Assembly: GCA_017470245.1 (NCBI GenBank)
Contig: JAFUEV010000045.1
Span: forward strand, 17,484 to 81,483
Source: a bacterium
GTDB taxonomy: Bacteria; Cyanobacteriota; Vampirovibrionia; Gastranaerophilales; Gastranaerophilaceae
Length of the DNA: 64,000 bases
Direction: 5' to 3'
The notes under the pieces are model-generated. The model saw only the letters and a program-made list of their open reading frames with translations. It did no database searches and was not told the origin of the DNA. A program made the position numbers and the translations under genes. How positions within the stretch are numbered: position 1 is the first letter of the stretch; each line of letters opens with the position of its first letter. Shown here piece by piece: positions 47,096 through 56,217 of the stretch.

Positions 47096-47374
47096 TTAAT
47101 CGTCTATTTCATCTTCAATTTGTTCAATATATGCAGCAACTTTTTCAAATTCAGCATCATCTTCAATTTCTTCAAACAAATATTCTTCACCTTCACGTTT
47201 TATACGCATAACAATGACTTCATCATCTTCACAACCACAATCACAATCATGTTCTGTCGGAATTAATAGCGCATATTCAACGTCATCTACAGTAACGAAA
47301 TCCATTACTTCAAAAGATATTTTATTTCCGTTTTCGTCAACGGTTTCTACAATGTTATCATTTTCTTCTGCCAT
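47096..47374 (-). CDS. DUF1292-family protein
   Basis: 92 residues, very acidic. The pattern of an opening DENGNKISFEVMDFVTVDD, then YALLIP, and a VIVMRIKREGEEYLFEEIEDD core matches DUF1292, small proteins usually encoded beside ruvX in Firmicutes and relatives. Here too it follows ruvX by seven bases. A CDCGC segment near 43-47 is extra. Cytoplasmic, function unknown. Confidence 0.85.
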   Translation of the reverse strand: MAEENDNIVETVDENGNKISFEVMDFVTVDDVEYALLIPTEHDCDCGCEDDEVIVMRIKREGEEYLFEEIEDDAEFEKVAAYIEQIEDEIDD

Positions 47375-47381
47375 ACTTTTC

Positions 47382-47786
47382 TCACTTTCTATCTAAATAT
47401 TGTTGTAATATTAAACAAGCACTTTTTAAATCTACTAACTTTTTGTCTTTTGTATATTTATGACCGGTTTGAGCAAGAATAAACTCCGCCTGACGGCTTG
47501 TTAGTCTTTCATCTTCAAATATTATTTCATATTCATCTTTAAAATTTTCAGTAAAATTGATACAATCCTGAGCCTGTTCACCTATTGTATTATTCATATT
47601 TTTAGGCAATCCTGCAACAATTTTTTTAATACCATTATCGGTACAAATCTTTTTTATCTTTTCAATTGCTATTTTTTCGGGTTCACGCATTATTGTTTCA
47701 ACTGGATGCGCTATTAAACCTAACGCATCACTCATTGAAATACCTATACGTTTTTTACCGATATCAAGTCCTAATACTTTATCCAT
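47382..47786 (-). CDS. ruvX: RuvX/YqgF Holliday junction resolvase-like protein
   Basis: 134 residues, RNase H fold. GLDIGKKRIGIS near 5-16 carries the first catalytic aspartate, VAGLPKNMNNTIG near 57-69 and EDERLTSRQAE near 94-104 carry the others. The family processes the 5' end of pre-16S rRNA and may act on recombination intermediates. It starts inside the 3' end of the upstream 545-aa gene (8-base overlap). Confidence 0.95.
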   Translation of the reverse strand: MDKVLGLDIGKKRIGISMSDALGLIAHPVETIMREPEKIAIEKIKKICTDNGIKKIVAGLPKNMNNTIGEQAQDCINFTENFKDEYEIIFEDERLTSRQAEFILAQTGHKYTKDKKLVDLKSACLILQQYLDRK

Positions 47787-49416
47787 CTAACCAATTTTTC
47801 CCCAATTTTTCTAAAACCTTATCAAGTTTTTTTCCGTCAAACTTACTTTCTTCAGAATTCTTTTTTCTGAATATGTTTGCAGATAAAGCTGCATCTTTTA
47901 AGTTTTCTTTTTGTGCAACAAAATAATTAAAAATACTCCTTTGTATTATTATTTGTTTAAATAAGGTTAAATAATCCTGATTATTTATCATCGTATAAAA
48001 TATATCAGCTTCTTTTGTATGTTTATTAGTTCTAAGCAGATAAATTAAATTATAAACTCTGTTTAACCATATATTTGAAATTTCATTATTAAATACTATA
48101 TCAACAGCATCTCTAACTCTTGTATTAACATCATCAATATCAAATTTATTTGAAGAATAAATATACTCGACAAGACTTTTTATATGCTTATTTTCAGAAG
48201 GAGTAATAAACCAACGCAAAGTATAATCTTTTGTTAAAATATCAAGTATTTTTTCTTTAGAACATAGTTGAACTTTGCAATTATTATAAACATAGTCTTT
48301 CAGGCTGACACCTAAAGGATGTATATCATAAATCAATGGAGCCCAGCAGACAAATTCATACGGAAACCTGCCTTTATTCTTTTGAGTAATCTCAACAGCT
48401 TCATTAATTCTGGATTTTATATATTCCGGAGAAACTTTATATTTTCCCTCAGTTTTATAAAATTTACCAATAATTTTTATAACTTCTTCCTGAATAATAT
48501 TATAGAATCCAAAGCAATCAATTATTCCATGTATATCGGAAATAACAACAGCAGCCAATAAGTATGCACCATTTTCAGAACATCTTGATATTAAAAGAGC
48601 CTGATTTCCGTGTCCATCAGGAATTGTTGTAAAGAACTCTGCAGGAATTGATGAACTAATCATATTATTAAAATAATCAACTGCTAATTCCGCTTTAGCA
48701 CCTGATAATTTTAATTTTTTCAATCCTACTTTACATGCATTAACAATGGCAGGATTATTACTGACTTTAAGAAGAAATTCAAAAGGAGCAATAGCAATTG
48801 AAGATTTTGATTCGGACAAAATATCAATAGCTTCTAAAACAAAATCATCCTCAAAATCAGAATACAAAATAGGATAAACAATATTTGCAAGAACATCACC
48901 TTGATAATCGGCTCTTAATGACTGCAACAAAAGATTTCTGTCATGGGGTGAAACGGCAGAAACGAAATCTAAAAAATCAAGCATTGATTCGGGGTTAAAA
49001 TATGCGGAATCTAAAAGTCGTTTAGTTTCTTTATCAAGCACTTCTTCAGGATTGTCAAAATACTGAGGAAGTTCACTAAAATCACAACCTCCGCCAACAA
49101 TTCGTAATAACTGAACAAGTTTATATTTTAACTCATCAGATAATGTTGAAGTTCTCAATACATCCATTACTTTTTCAATAATATACTCACTTGAAACCAG
49201 TTCTTTCAATAGTACGGAAGAAAAGGTATATTGAGTTTCATTCAATTTAATAAACTCTTTGAGAAATACATCAAACAAAGTTTTTCGGTCTTCTATTTGA
49301 GAGAGTTCTTCATAAAAAGAAATAAGCACCTCCTCATTAAACGACGGAATAGACTTAATTTCTGAAATAACGGAAAGAACTTTTGCTCTAATTTGAAGTT
49401 TAGATAATTGAGGCAT
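47779..49416 (-). CDS. Large helical protein of unknown function (HEAT-like)
   Basis: 545 residues, all-helical in appearance, with repeated helix pairs of about 35-40 residues in the first 260 residues that resemble HEAT/ARM-type repeats, and a conserved-looking central part (IPAEFFTTIPDGHGNQ near 255-270). No signal peptide or membrane segment. It overlaps ruvX by 8 bases and the ClpX-type zinc finger gene by one, so it belongs to one operon with them. No family recognised. Confidence 0.75.
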   Translation of the reverse strand: MPQLSKLQIRAKVLSVISEIKSIPSFNEEVLISFYEELSQIEDRKTLFDVFLKEFIKLNETQYTFSSVLLKELVSSEYIIEKVMDVLRTSTLSDELKYKLVQLLRIVGGGCDFSELPQYFDNPEEVLDKETKRLLDSAYFNPESMLDFLDFVSAVSPHDRNLLLQSLRADYQGDVLANIVYPILYSDFEDDFVLEAIDILSESKSSIAIAPFEFLLKVSNNPAIVNACKVGLKKLKLSGAKAELAVDYFNNMISSSIPAEFFTTIPDGHGNQALLISRCSENGAYLLAAVVISDIHGIIDCFGFYNIIQEEVIKIIGKFYKTEGKYKVSPEYIKSRINEAVEITQKNKGRFPYEFVCWAPLIYDIHPLGVSLKDYVYNNCKVQLCSKEKILDILTKDYTLRWFITPSENKHIKSLVEYIYSSNKFDIDDVNTRVRDAVDIVFNNEISNIWLNRVYNLIYLLRTNKHTKEADIFYTMINNQDYLTLFKQIIIQRSIFNYFVAQKENLKDAALSANIFRKKNSEESKFDGKKLDKVLEKLGKNWLDG

Positions 49417-49703
49417 TATTTAATTTTGCTCCAGAATATATCAAGAATTTTTTGAGCTTCACCTGAAGGCAATTTATCTTCTAAAATAAGATATTGAACA
49501 GCAATCATAGTACATTCTGAACATATATTAACACCAGGACCTTGTACCATCTTTGCAACTTGAGTATTTGGTCTGCCGCAAAAACTGCAATGAACTACCT
49601 CAGGTGAAGATGATTTTTTCTCTGAATTTGTTTCTTTAACCTTTGGCTCTTTAGATTTGTTTCTTGCACTCTTTAATGAAACTATTTTTTCGGAATCACT
49701 CAT
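49416..49703 (-). CDS. Standalone ClpX-type zinc finger protein
   Basis: 95 residues. A basic, Ser/Lys-rich tail (1-35) precedes a C4 zinc finger with Cys39, Cys42, Cys61 and Cys64 in the spacing CSFCGRP...CSEC, which is the N-terminal domain of ClpX (about 40 residues). No AAA+ domain follows; the protein ends with a short helix. In ClpX this domain dimerises and binds adaptors and substrates. The stop and the next gene's start overlap by one base. It may be an adaptor or decoy for ClpX, or an independent zinc protein. Confidence 0.8.
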   Translation of the reverse strand: MSDSEKIVSLKSARNKSKEPKVKETNSEKKSSSPEVVHCSFCGRPNTQVAKMVQGPGVNICSECTMIAVQYLILEDKLPSGEAQKILDIFWSKIK

Positions 49704-49810
49704 ATTTGTCTCTCAATAAAACTACTCCTCCAAATATTGTATACTATTTTAAAAATATTGCAAAATTTTCATTTTAAGTTTATAGTGTAAAAAATACTTA
49801 AGGGGATTTT

Positions 49811-50449
49811 ATGAAGAAAATATTATTGTTATTTACAATATTATCCGTTTCTGTGATAACAACAGCCTGCATAAATAACTTTGCTATTCAAGAATTAAAT
49901 AATAAAGCCGAATCATATATGAATAAAGGTGATGTAGAAACAGCTATATGCAGATTAAAATCCAGCTTGGATTTAGACAATGATGTATATCAAACTCATT
50001 ATAATTTGGCAGTAGCATACAATAACACAGGTAATTATGAAGGTGTTATTAACGAAAGCAAAAAAGTTTTAGAATTAAAACCGGATTTTTATGATGCATT
50101 ATATATAATGGCAATTGCAAAAGAAGCTATAGCTTATCAAATTATAGAACAACACGAAAATCCTGATGAAATGTCACTTGATGAAATAGCTGATTTTAAC
50201 AATAAAGCTTCAGATGCTGTTGATACTTTCAACAAATATCTTGTAAATAAAGCAACCGCAACTGAAACAGAGCAAATTAACAATAAAATTGCTGAGATAA
50301 ATAATAAAATAAAAGAATATACCGATATTTACGATAGAAAAAGTATGCAAGAAGAAGCTCCTGCAGAAGAAGAAATAGTAAATGAAGATAATAATGAAGA
50401 ATCCGAAGAAGTAACGGAAGAAGAAAATCAGGAAGAAATTTCGGAATAG
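49811..50449 (+). CDS. TPR lipoprotein
   Basis: 212 residues. Signal peptide with lipobox TTAC (lipidated Cys20), then two to three TPR units (about 28-110; AVAYNNTGNYEGV near 69-81) and a highly acidic Glu-rich tail (about 178-212). AAGGGG precedes the ATG. It lies two bases before lgt, the enzyme that would lipidate it. Probably an envelope scaffold; partner unknown. Confidence 0.82.
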   Translation: MKKILLLFTILSVSVITTACINNFAIQELNNKAESYMNKGDVETAICRLKSSLDLDNDVYQTHYNLAVAYNNTGNYEGVINESKKVLELKPDFYDALYIMAIAKEAIAYQIIEQHENPDEMSLDEIADFNNKASDAVDTFNKYLVNKATATETEQINNKIAEINNKIKEYTDIYDRKSMQEEAPAEEEIVNEDNNEESEEVTEEENQEEISE

Positions 50450-50451
50450 AT

Positions 50452-51246
50452 ATGTTTCAATCTCCGGGTGGAATAGCATTTACTATAGGCAATACAGATA
50501 TATATTGGTATGGCATAATTATGTCATTTGCTATACTTGTCGGAATAATTTTTGTTTGTTTTATAGCTAAAAATTTTTTTAAAGATATATCAACTGATAC
50601 AATCTACGATTTGTCTTTTGAACTAATAATTTCAGGCTTAATTTTTGCAAGACTGTATTATGTAATAATGGATTATAAATATTTTCTAAAATATCCTTAT
50701 GAAATTCCTGCTATATGGAATGGCGGAATATCAATTCAAGGAGCAATACTGGGTGGAATAATCGCAGGAATAATATACACAAAAAGAAATAATTATTCAT
50801 TTTTAAAATTTGCTGATTTATTTTCTTTTGGATTAATAACTGGACAAATAATAGGTCGATGGGGAAATTTCTTCAATTCTGAAGCATTTGGTTTACCGAC
50901 GGATATGCCTTGGAAATTATATATTCCATATCAGGCACGACCATTAGAATATAAATCTTTTGAGTTTTTTCACCCGACTTTTTTATATGAATCATTATTA
51001 AACATTATTGTTCTTATGATTATGCTTCTTATACTTAATAAAATAAAAGAAAGAAAAGACGGAATTATATTTTTTACATACATAATTTTATATTCTATTG
51101 TAAGAATAATCGTTGAATCTATACGTATTGACAGTGTTTTAAATATTGGATGCTTCCATATTGCGCATATAACTTCTGCTATATTTATTATAACGGGTAC
51201 AATTTGTATATTAATAATAAAAAATAAACAGAAATTTGACATTTAA
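50452..51246 (+). CDS. lgt: Prolipoprotein diacylglyceryl transferase
   Basis: 264 residues with seven membrane segments. WYGIIMSFAI near 16-25, ARLYYVIMDY near 66-75, the GGISIQGAILGG motif near 90-101, and the signature GRWGNFFNSEAFG near 139-151 are those of Lgt; HPTFLYES follows near 177. It transfers diacylglyceryl from phosphatidylglycerol to the lipobox cysteine. The start lies two bases after the TPR lipoprotein stop. Confidence 0.96.
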   Translation: MFQSPGGIAFTIGNTDIYWYGIIMSFAILVGIIFVCFIAKNFFKDISTDTIYDLSFELIISGLIFARLYYVIMDYKYFLKYPYEIPAIWNGGISIQGAILGGIIAGIIYTKRNNYSFLKFADLFSFGLITGQIIGRWGNFFNSEAFGLPTDMPWKLYIPYQARPLEYKSFEFFHPTFLYESLLNIIVLMIMLLILNKIKERKDGIIFFTYIILYSIVRIIVESIRIDSVLNIGCFHIAHITSAIFIITGTICILIIKNKQKFDI

Positions 51247-51269
51247 AACATATAAAAAAAGGAGTAGAT

Positions 51270-51695
51270 ATGTATAATAATGATATGTTTATGGCTATTA
51301 TAGCAATAGTTGGTATTCTTCTTGGTTTTATAATGGTATTTGCTATTCCTGTATTAATATCATTTATCACTAAAATAATAGTGGAAAAGAAAACAAAAAA
51401 GCAATATACAATAAGAGTATATTCTATGTCACTTTTTATTGTTTTTACATTGTTTGTTATGGCATTATTAATTGGTATAATTTTAGCACCTGATGTTGCA
51501 TTTAATTCTACACCAAATCCTGATGATATTTTTGAGTACAATCCAAAATTGGGACTAAGTGGGATTATATATATATTAACTATTATCCCAATATCTTATT
51601 TTTGGATAATGAAAAATATTGTAAAAAAAGTTGAACCTAATTACAAAAAAAATGTTGAGTTGATAGATATAGACGAAACAATAAAACGAAACTAA
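51270..51695 (+). CDS. Small hypothetical membrane protein
   Basis: 141 residues, three membrane segments (about 8-30, 48-72, 98-112) and a charged tail. GGAG lies ahead of the ATG. It follows lgt by 23 bases and is duplicated downstream in decayed form (51770-52080). No known family. Confidence 0.7.
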   Translation: MYNNDMFMAIIAIVGILLGFIMVFAIPVLISFITKIIVEKKTKKQYTIRVYSMSLFIVFTLFVMALLIGIILAPDVAFNSTPNPDDIFEYNPKLGLSGIIYILTIIPISYFWIMKNIVKKVEPNYKKNVELIDIDETIKRN

Positions 51696-51769
51696 ATAAA
51701 TTATAGACATTGGCATTAGTTTTATAAAATATATGAAAAGATAAAACAACATAAAAAAGGATACAAGCA

Positions 51770-52080
51770 TTGTTTGAATTTTTATAATATTTGTTGGTTT
51801 ATTAATATCTTTTATAATTAAATTAATAGTAGAAAAATGCACTAAAAACAGATATAAAATAAGAGTGTTTCCTTTAACAATATTTATTATAATTAACATT
51901 ATATTTTTAGCATTATCTGTCGGGCTTATTTCTTATCGTGATTATGATATTAAATTTATAGCCAAAATCTTCTGTATATTTTTAATGGGAATTACAACCA
52001 TATTGCCAAATTATTACTTAGTTTATAAAAGAATTGTACAAAAACAACCATATAATATGATTAAAAATAAGACTAAATAA
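51770..52080 (+). pseudogene. Decayed paralogue of the 141-aa membrane protein
   Basis: The frame ending at 52080 reads back past its first ATG (51865) to give GLLISFIIKLIVEK and KIRVFPLTIF, clearly parallel to LISFITKIIVEK and TIRVYSMSLF in the preceding gene. At the 5' end an AAGG site and TTG at 51770 enter the frame only after a one-base shift, and the N-terminal half of the first membrane segment is lost. The remaining 71-codon frame from 51865 is the tail of this duplicate. Confidence 0.65.
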
Positions 52081-52082
52081 TT

Positions 52083-52116
52083 TTGTAAAGCGGGTAATTT
52101 GTTTTATAATATATTT
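52083..52116 (+). promoter_or_regulatory. Leaderless-type promoter of the MCE gene
   Basis: TTGTAA (52083-52088), 16-base spacer, TATAAT (52105-52110), six bases, then the ATG at 52117. No Shine-Dalgarno. This is the best complete promoter of the leaderless set. Confidence 0.6.
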
Positions 52117-52782
52117 ATGAAAAGAAAACAAATATTGCTTGTTGAAATCATAATCTGGCTGCTTATAATATTTTGCGGTTCGTTATTCTTTATATACAGA
52201 ACAACAATTAAAGATAGCTCACAAAATACATATTATATATTCTTTGATGATGTTGAAGGGTTGGTAAAAGGTTCCCCCGTTCGATTAATGGGTATAAATA
52301 TCGGACATATAAAAGACATAAAAATATTTGACAACAAAGTATTTGTTTCAATTCTTGTAACAAAAGAAGGTGTAATCATACCAAAAAGTGCAACCGCTAC
52401 TATAGAATTTTACGGGCTTGGCGGTTCAACATCACTTGAACTTAACCCTTCAACTGCAACAGAAGATACCGGTAAAGAAGAAATTATACCGTCTGATTCA
52501 TATAGCGTACAAGATTATTGGAACGGTTCTAAACTTTCTTCAGAAGTAATGATTGTGCTTTATGACGGATTAAGAGAAACTATTGATAACTCAGGAATAA
52601 TGCATAAAAGAGAATTATTGAAGCAGAATAAAAAAGTTTTAAATTTAATTAACGGAACAAAAGAAATAAATAAAACGCAAACAGTAATTATTAATAAAAT
52701 GACGAAAGAAACAAAAGATTATCTTCAAAATAAAAATACTAAACAAGAATTAGACGAGGATGAAAATGGTGATGGAATTTAA
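52117..52782 (+). CDS. MCE/MlaD-domain membrane-anchored protein
   Basis: 221 residues from the ATG at 52117. One N-terminal membrane anchor (about 8-29), then a single MCE domain (about 38-118) with the pattern FDDVEGLVKGSPVRLMGINIGHI and a GLGGSTSLEL segment, then a helical tail. MCE proteins form hexameric tunnels for lipid transport between membranes and usually lie beside an MlaE permease and MlaF ATPase; no such genes are near here. The tail overlaps the start of upp. Confidence 0.85.
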   Translation: MKRKQILLVEIIIWLLIIFCGSLFFIYRTTIKDSSQNTYYIFFDDVEGLVKGSPVRLMGINIGHIKDIKIFDNKVFVSILVTKEGVIIPKSATATIEFYGLGGSTSLELNPSTATEDTGKEEIIPSDSYSVQDYWNGSKLSSEVMIVLYDGLRETIDNSGIMHKRELLKQNKKVLNLINGTKEINKTQTVIINKMTKETKDYLQNKNTKQELDEDENGDGI

Positions 52783-53431
52783 AAATGTAGAAGTTGTAAA
52801 ACACCCTTTATGCTGCCACAACTTGAGTATTATAAGAAACAAAAATACAAAAGCGGAAGTTTTTAGAAATGCCATAAGAAGAATAACTTATTTATTATTT
52901 TATAAAGCAACGGAAGATTTGGAACTCGAAAATATAGAAGTAGAAACTCCATTAGAAAAATGTATAGCACAAAAACTAAGTTCTAAAAAAGAAATAATTA
53001 TTGCACCAATATTAAGAGCAGGATTAATATTTTCTGATATTGCAAATGAAATAATGCCTTTTGCTACTGTAAGGCATATTGGTATGTATAGAGATGAAGA
53101 CACACTGACACCGGTTTGGTACTATAATAAAATTCCTGTTGAGTTTGAACATCCGGAAAATAAAATTATATTAATTCTTGACCCAATGCTTGCAACGGGT
53201 AATTCGGCAATAGATGCAATAAAACTTTTTGCGAACAAGAAAGTACCACAAAAAAACATAAGATTTGTTAGCCTTATTAGTGCACCGGAAGGATTAAAAA
53301 GAGTTACTGAATTATATCCTGATGTTAGAATTATCACGGCAAACATTGATAATTGTCTGAATGGCTCAGGATACATACGTCCCGGTCTTGGTGATGCAGG
53401 TGACAGAATATTTAATACGGTAGAAAATTAA
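52766..53431 (+). CDS. upp: Uracil phosphoribosyltransferase
   Basis: 221 residues from the ATG at 52766, six bases after GAGG at 52756-52759; ATGs at 52760 and 52772 are less well spaced. The N-terminal VEVVKHPL and HxLSIIRN pattern, APILRAGL near 80, the PRPP loop LDPMLATGNSA near 134-144 and the C-terminal YIRPGLGDAGDR identify Upp, which makes UMP from uracil and PRPP. It overlaps the MCE gene by 17 bases and pgeF by one. Confidence 0.95.
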   Translation: MVMEFKNVEVVKHPLCCHNLSIIRNKNTKAEVFRNAIRRITYLLFYKATEDLELENIEVETPLEKCIAQKLSSKKEIIIAPILRAGLIFSDIANEIMPFATVRHIGMYRDEDTLTPVWYYNKIPVEFEHPENKIILILDPMLATGNSAIDAIKLFANKKVPQKNIRFVSLISAPEGLKRVTELYPDVRIITANIDNCLNGSGYIRPGLGDAGDRIFNTVEN

Positions 53432-54159
53432 TGTTTTATTTTGAAAACTTTTATGGAAAAAAAATATTAAAATCGTCTTTACTACAAGATAAAGATTGTT
53501 TTTTTACGACCCGAGAATTTGTCCTAACACCTTCAAACAGAACAGATTTAGCTGATGAATGTGAAAAGAACAGAAGTTTTCTCAAAGAAAAACTTCATTC
53601 TAATTATATAACAACAGCGAAACAAGTACACGGGGATAATATTGAGATAATTGAAAGTAATAAAACATTTTATGACAACACTGATGCAATGATATCAAAT
53701 ATTCCTAATACATTGTTATTAATGAATTTTGCTGATTGTGTGCCGATTATTCTATATGATAAAGAGAGCAAATCGGGTGCAATAGCCCATGCAGGCTGGA
53801 GAGGAACTGCTGCAAAAATAGCATATAAAACAGTACAAAAAATGCAGAAAGAATTAAATATTAAACCTGATTCTATCATTGCCCTAATCGGTCCTTCTAT
53901 AGGGAAATGTTGTTTTGAAACAGGAGAAGAAGTCTTTGAACAACTTATTGAAGATAAACAAAATAAAGAATTATACGAAGAAAAGAACGAAAAATATTTT
54001 ATAGATTTAAAAAAAATCAACTATAATCAACTAAAAGAGGCAGGTGTGGAAAAAATAGATACATGCACCTATTGCACATGTTGCATGTCTGATATATTTT
54101 TTTCATATAGAAAAGAAAAAGGTATTACAGCAAGACATTCTGCCGTAATAAAAATATAA
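53431..54159 (+). CDS. pgeF: PgeF/YfiH-family purine nucleoside phosphorylase
   Basis: 242 residues. QVHGDNI near 64-70, the ADCVPIILYD segment near 100-110, AHAGWRGT near 119-126 and IGPSIGKCCFE near 149-160 give the zinc-binding His/Cys set of the multicopper-oxidase-like DUF152 family. Members cleave adenosine, inosine and related nucleosides. TAATG overlap with upp suggests a nucleotide salvage pair. Confidence 0.92.
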   Translation: MFYFENFYGKKILKSSLLQDKDCFFTTREFVLTPSNRTDLADECEKNRSFLKEKLHSNYITTAKQVHGDNIEIIESNKTFYDNTDAMISNIPNTLLLMNFADCVPIILYDKESKSGAIAHAGWRGTAAKIAYKTVQKMQKELNIKPDSIIALIGPSIGKCCFETGEEVFEQLIEDKQNKELYEEKNEKYFIDLKKINYNQLKEAGVEKIDTCTYCTCCMSDIFFSYRKEKGITARHSAVIKI

Positions 54160-54169
54160 GGGGAAAAAT

Positions 54170-55483
54170 ATGTCAGTAATTGAAAAATTAGCTATTATAT
54201 CTGATACAATAACAAAAGTTATGAATTTTGTTATAACTGATGAACTTATAAAGCCTGATTTTGATGAATATTTAAAAACACTATCAGCAACAAATGCAGA
54301 CAGAGGCAGATTACAAGCGTTACTAATCCCTTATATTTTTGAAAGAAGACTTACTGAAAACAGGAAAACAATAATACAATTATTTAAAGATAAAAATTCA
54401 GACTTATCAAAAGAAGAAAATGAAATACTTGAATGTCTTTCAAAATCATTCTCATCAGTTTATGAAATAAGAAGAGTATTAAGCAACGGATTTGAAATGT
54501 ACAACCTTGTTAATGAAAGGATGTACAAGGTACTATCATTGGTAAAAATGAACAATTTTAGAGGAATTACCCCCGGACAATATGCACTTTGCAGAATATT
54601 TCCGATGAAAGATGAAAATTACCTTCTTGAAATATCTAATGTTCTTTCGAGTATAAACAAAGAAGAAGTATATAAATATGCAATAGCTAAAATTATTGAA
54701 AGACCTGAAGATGCTTACGAACAAAATCCGAAAAAATTGCAACAAATAGAAAACTTAGTAAAAGATTTCGGCGAAAAATTTGATAAATGCTTTGGTAAAG
54801 ACGAAATAATAACCACAAACCATTATGCGGATAACATAATCAATATGTTTAACGAATACTGCGACAATGACATAATGCCGGTAAAAGAAGCAATTGAAGC
54901 TAATATCAAACAAGTTGAAAATAACAGGTATTTTACGGTTTCTGACTTTAAAAATTCATATTCTGACTTTATGGAAAAATCATTGGAAGGATTTTCTTCT
55001 CACAATTCGGTATATGATATAGCCATTATTTATGATAAAGAACTGGGATTGTTTGTATTACCGTTTTATCAAACTTTCTGTAAAATATATGAAGCAGAAG
55101 ATTATAAAACCGTTCAAGGCTATAAAGATTGTATTAAAAACTTCTTAGAAAACGACAAAGTTCCTGCAAACATTATAAAAAGAGTAGCGGGAAAATATAA
55201 AAACTTTATGGATAGAACAAATGAAATCCTTGAAACTAATTACACATTGGATTCATTATTAAGTTACTATAAAGCAGACTCACTGGAAAAGAAAATCTTT
55301 TCATCTGCAAGTGTTTTGTATTCATCAAGAATATTTGAATTAATGATGAATTATGTATCCATAAAAGAAGAATCAAAAGAAAAACAAAAAGAAGGTATTG
55401 ATTATTCACACGTAGGCAGAAATGATAAATGTCCTTGCGGCAGCGGAAAAAAATATAAGAATTGTTGTATGAATAAGCAATAA
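54170..55483 (+). CDS. Protein of unknown function with C-terminal SEC-C zinc motif
   Basis: 437 residues. The first 400 residues are helical with no known domain. The end carries GRNDKCPCGSGKKYKNCC, the SEC-C zinc-binding motif found at the end of SecA in many bacteria, where it binds SecB and ribosomes. SecA in this window lacks it. TAAGGGG precedes the ATG, ten bases after pgeF. It converges on nth with no gap. Function unknown; interaction with secretion or translation is only a possibility. Confidence 0.78.
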   Translation: MSVIEKLAIISDTITKVMNFVITDELIKPDFDEYLKTLSATNADRGRLQALLIPYIFERRLTENRKTIIQLFKDKNSDLSKEENEILECLSKSFSSVYEIRRVLSNGFEMYNLVNERMYKVLSLVKMNNFRGITPGQYALCRIFPMKDENYLLEISNVLSSINKEEVYKYAIAKIIERPEDAYEQNPKKLQQIENLVKDFGEKFDKCFGKDEIITTNHYADNIINMFNEYCDNDIMPVKEAIEANIKQVENNRYFTVSDFKNSYSDFMEKSLEGFSSHNSVYDIAIIYDKELGLFVLPFYQTFCKIYEAEDYKTVQGYKDCIKNFLENDKVPANIIKRVAGKYKNFMDRTNEILETNYTLDSLLSYYKADSLEKKIFSSASVLYSSRIFELMMNYVSIKEESKEKQKEGIDYSHVGRNDKCPCGSGKKYKNCCMNKQ

Positions 55484-56125
55484 TCAATTATTATTTTTAT
55501 AATAATTACAATACTTACAAATTCCACATTTTGAGCAATCTGGTTTTGTCGGCTTGCAAACATTTTGCCCAAGTGTAACAAATATTGTATTTATTTCAGA
55601 CCATTTATCTTTAGGCAGATTAGATTTTAAAGCCATTTCTGTTTCTTCGGGTTCTTTTGTAGAACATAAACCAATTCTGTTTGATATTCTATGAACATGC
55701 ACATCTACACAAATACTTGGTAAACCGTACCCTTTAGACTGAACAAGATTAGCGGTCTTTCTTCCGACACCTTTAAATTTAACCAGTTCATCAATTTCTT
55801 TTGGAACGATACTGTTATGATGATAATAGAGTTCATTTGCTATATCTAATATTTGTTTTGCTTTGTTTTTATAAAAGCCGACAGGATAAATAGCTTTTTC
55901 TAAATCTTCTAATTTTACATTTAAAAAATCCTTAGGTGTTTTGCCAAGTTTAAGCATTCTCATTGTTGCAGGATAAGTTGTTCTGTCATTAGTTCTTAAT
56001 GATAAAATACAAGCAATCAGAACAATAAACGGATCATGAATATCTTCCATAAACTTGACAAATTCAGTATAAGGAAGATTCATATTTTTTATAGTTTCAA
56101 CTATTTTATCAAAATTTTTAATCAT
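55484..56125 (-). CDS. nth: Endonuclease III
   Basis: 213 residues. Helix-hairpin-helix FKGVGRKTANLV near 115-126 with the catalytic lysine, DVHVHRISNRIGL near 140-152 with the catalytic aspartate, and the iron-sulfur loop C-x6-C-x2-C-x5-C (CKPTKPDC SKC GICKYC) near 190-206. It removes oxidised pyrimidines. No Shine-Dalgarno; TATAAT lies three bases before the ATG (or TAATAT six bases before), another possible leaderless start. Confidence 0.96.
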   Translation of the reverse strand: MIKNFDKIVETIKNMNLPYTEFVKFMEDIHDPFIVLIACILSLRTNDRTTYPATMRMLKLGKTPKDFLNVKLEDLEKAIYPVGFYKNKAKQILDIANELYYHHNSIVPKEIDELVKFKGVGRKTANLVQSKGYGLPSICVDVHVHRISNRIGLCSTKEPEETEMALKSNLPKDKWSEINTIFVTLGQNVCKPTKPDCSKCGICKYCNYYKNNN

Positions 56126-56217
56126 AGGATTATATTAACATAAAATAGCTAAGTTTATTTTGCTATAATATAAACAATGTGCTAAACTAAAATTGAATTA
56201 GGATAAGAATAACAGGA

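Noticed and set aside
51865..52080. Independent 71-residue membrane protein
   Set aside because: The homologous sequence continues upstream of its ATG, showing it is the tail of a broken duplicate.
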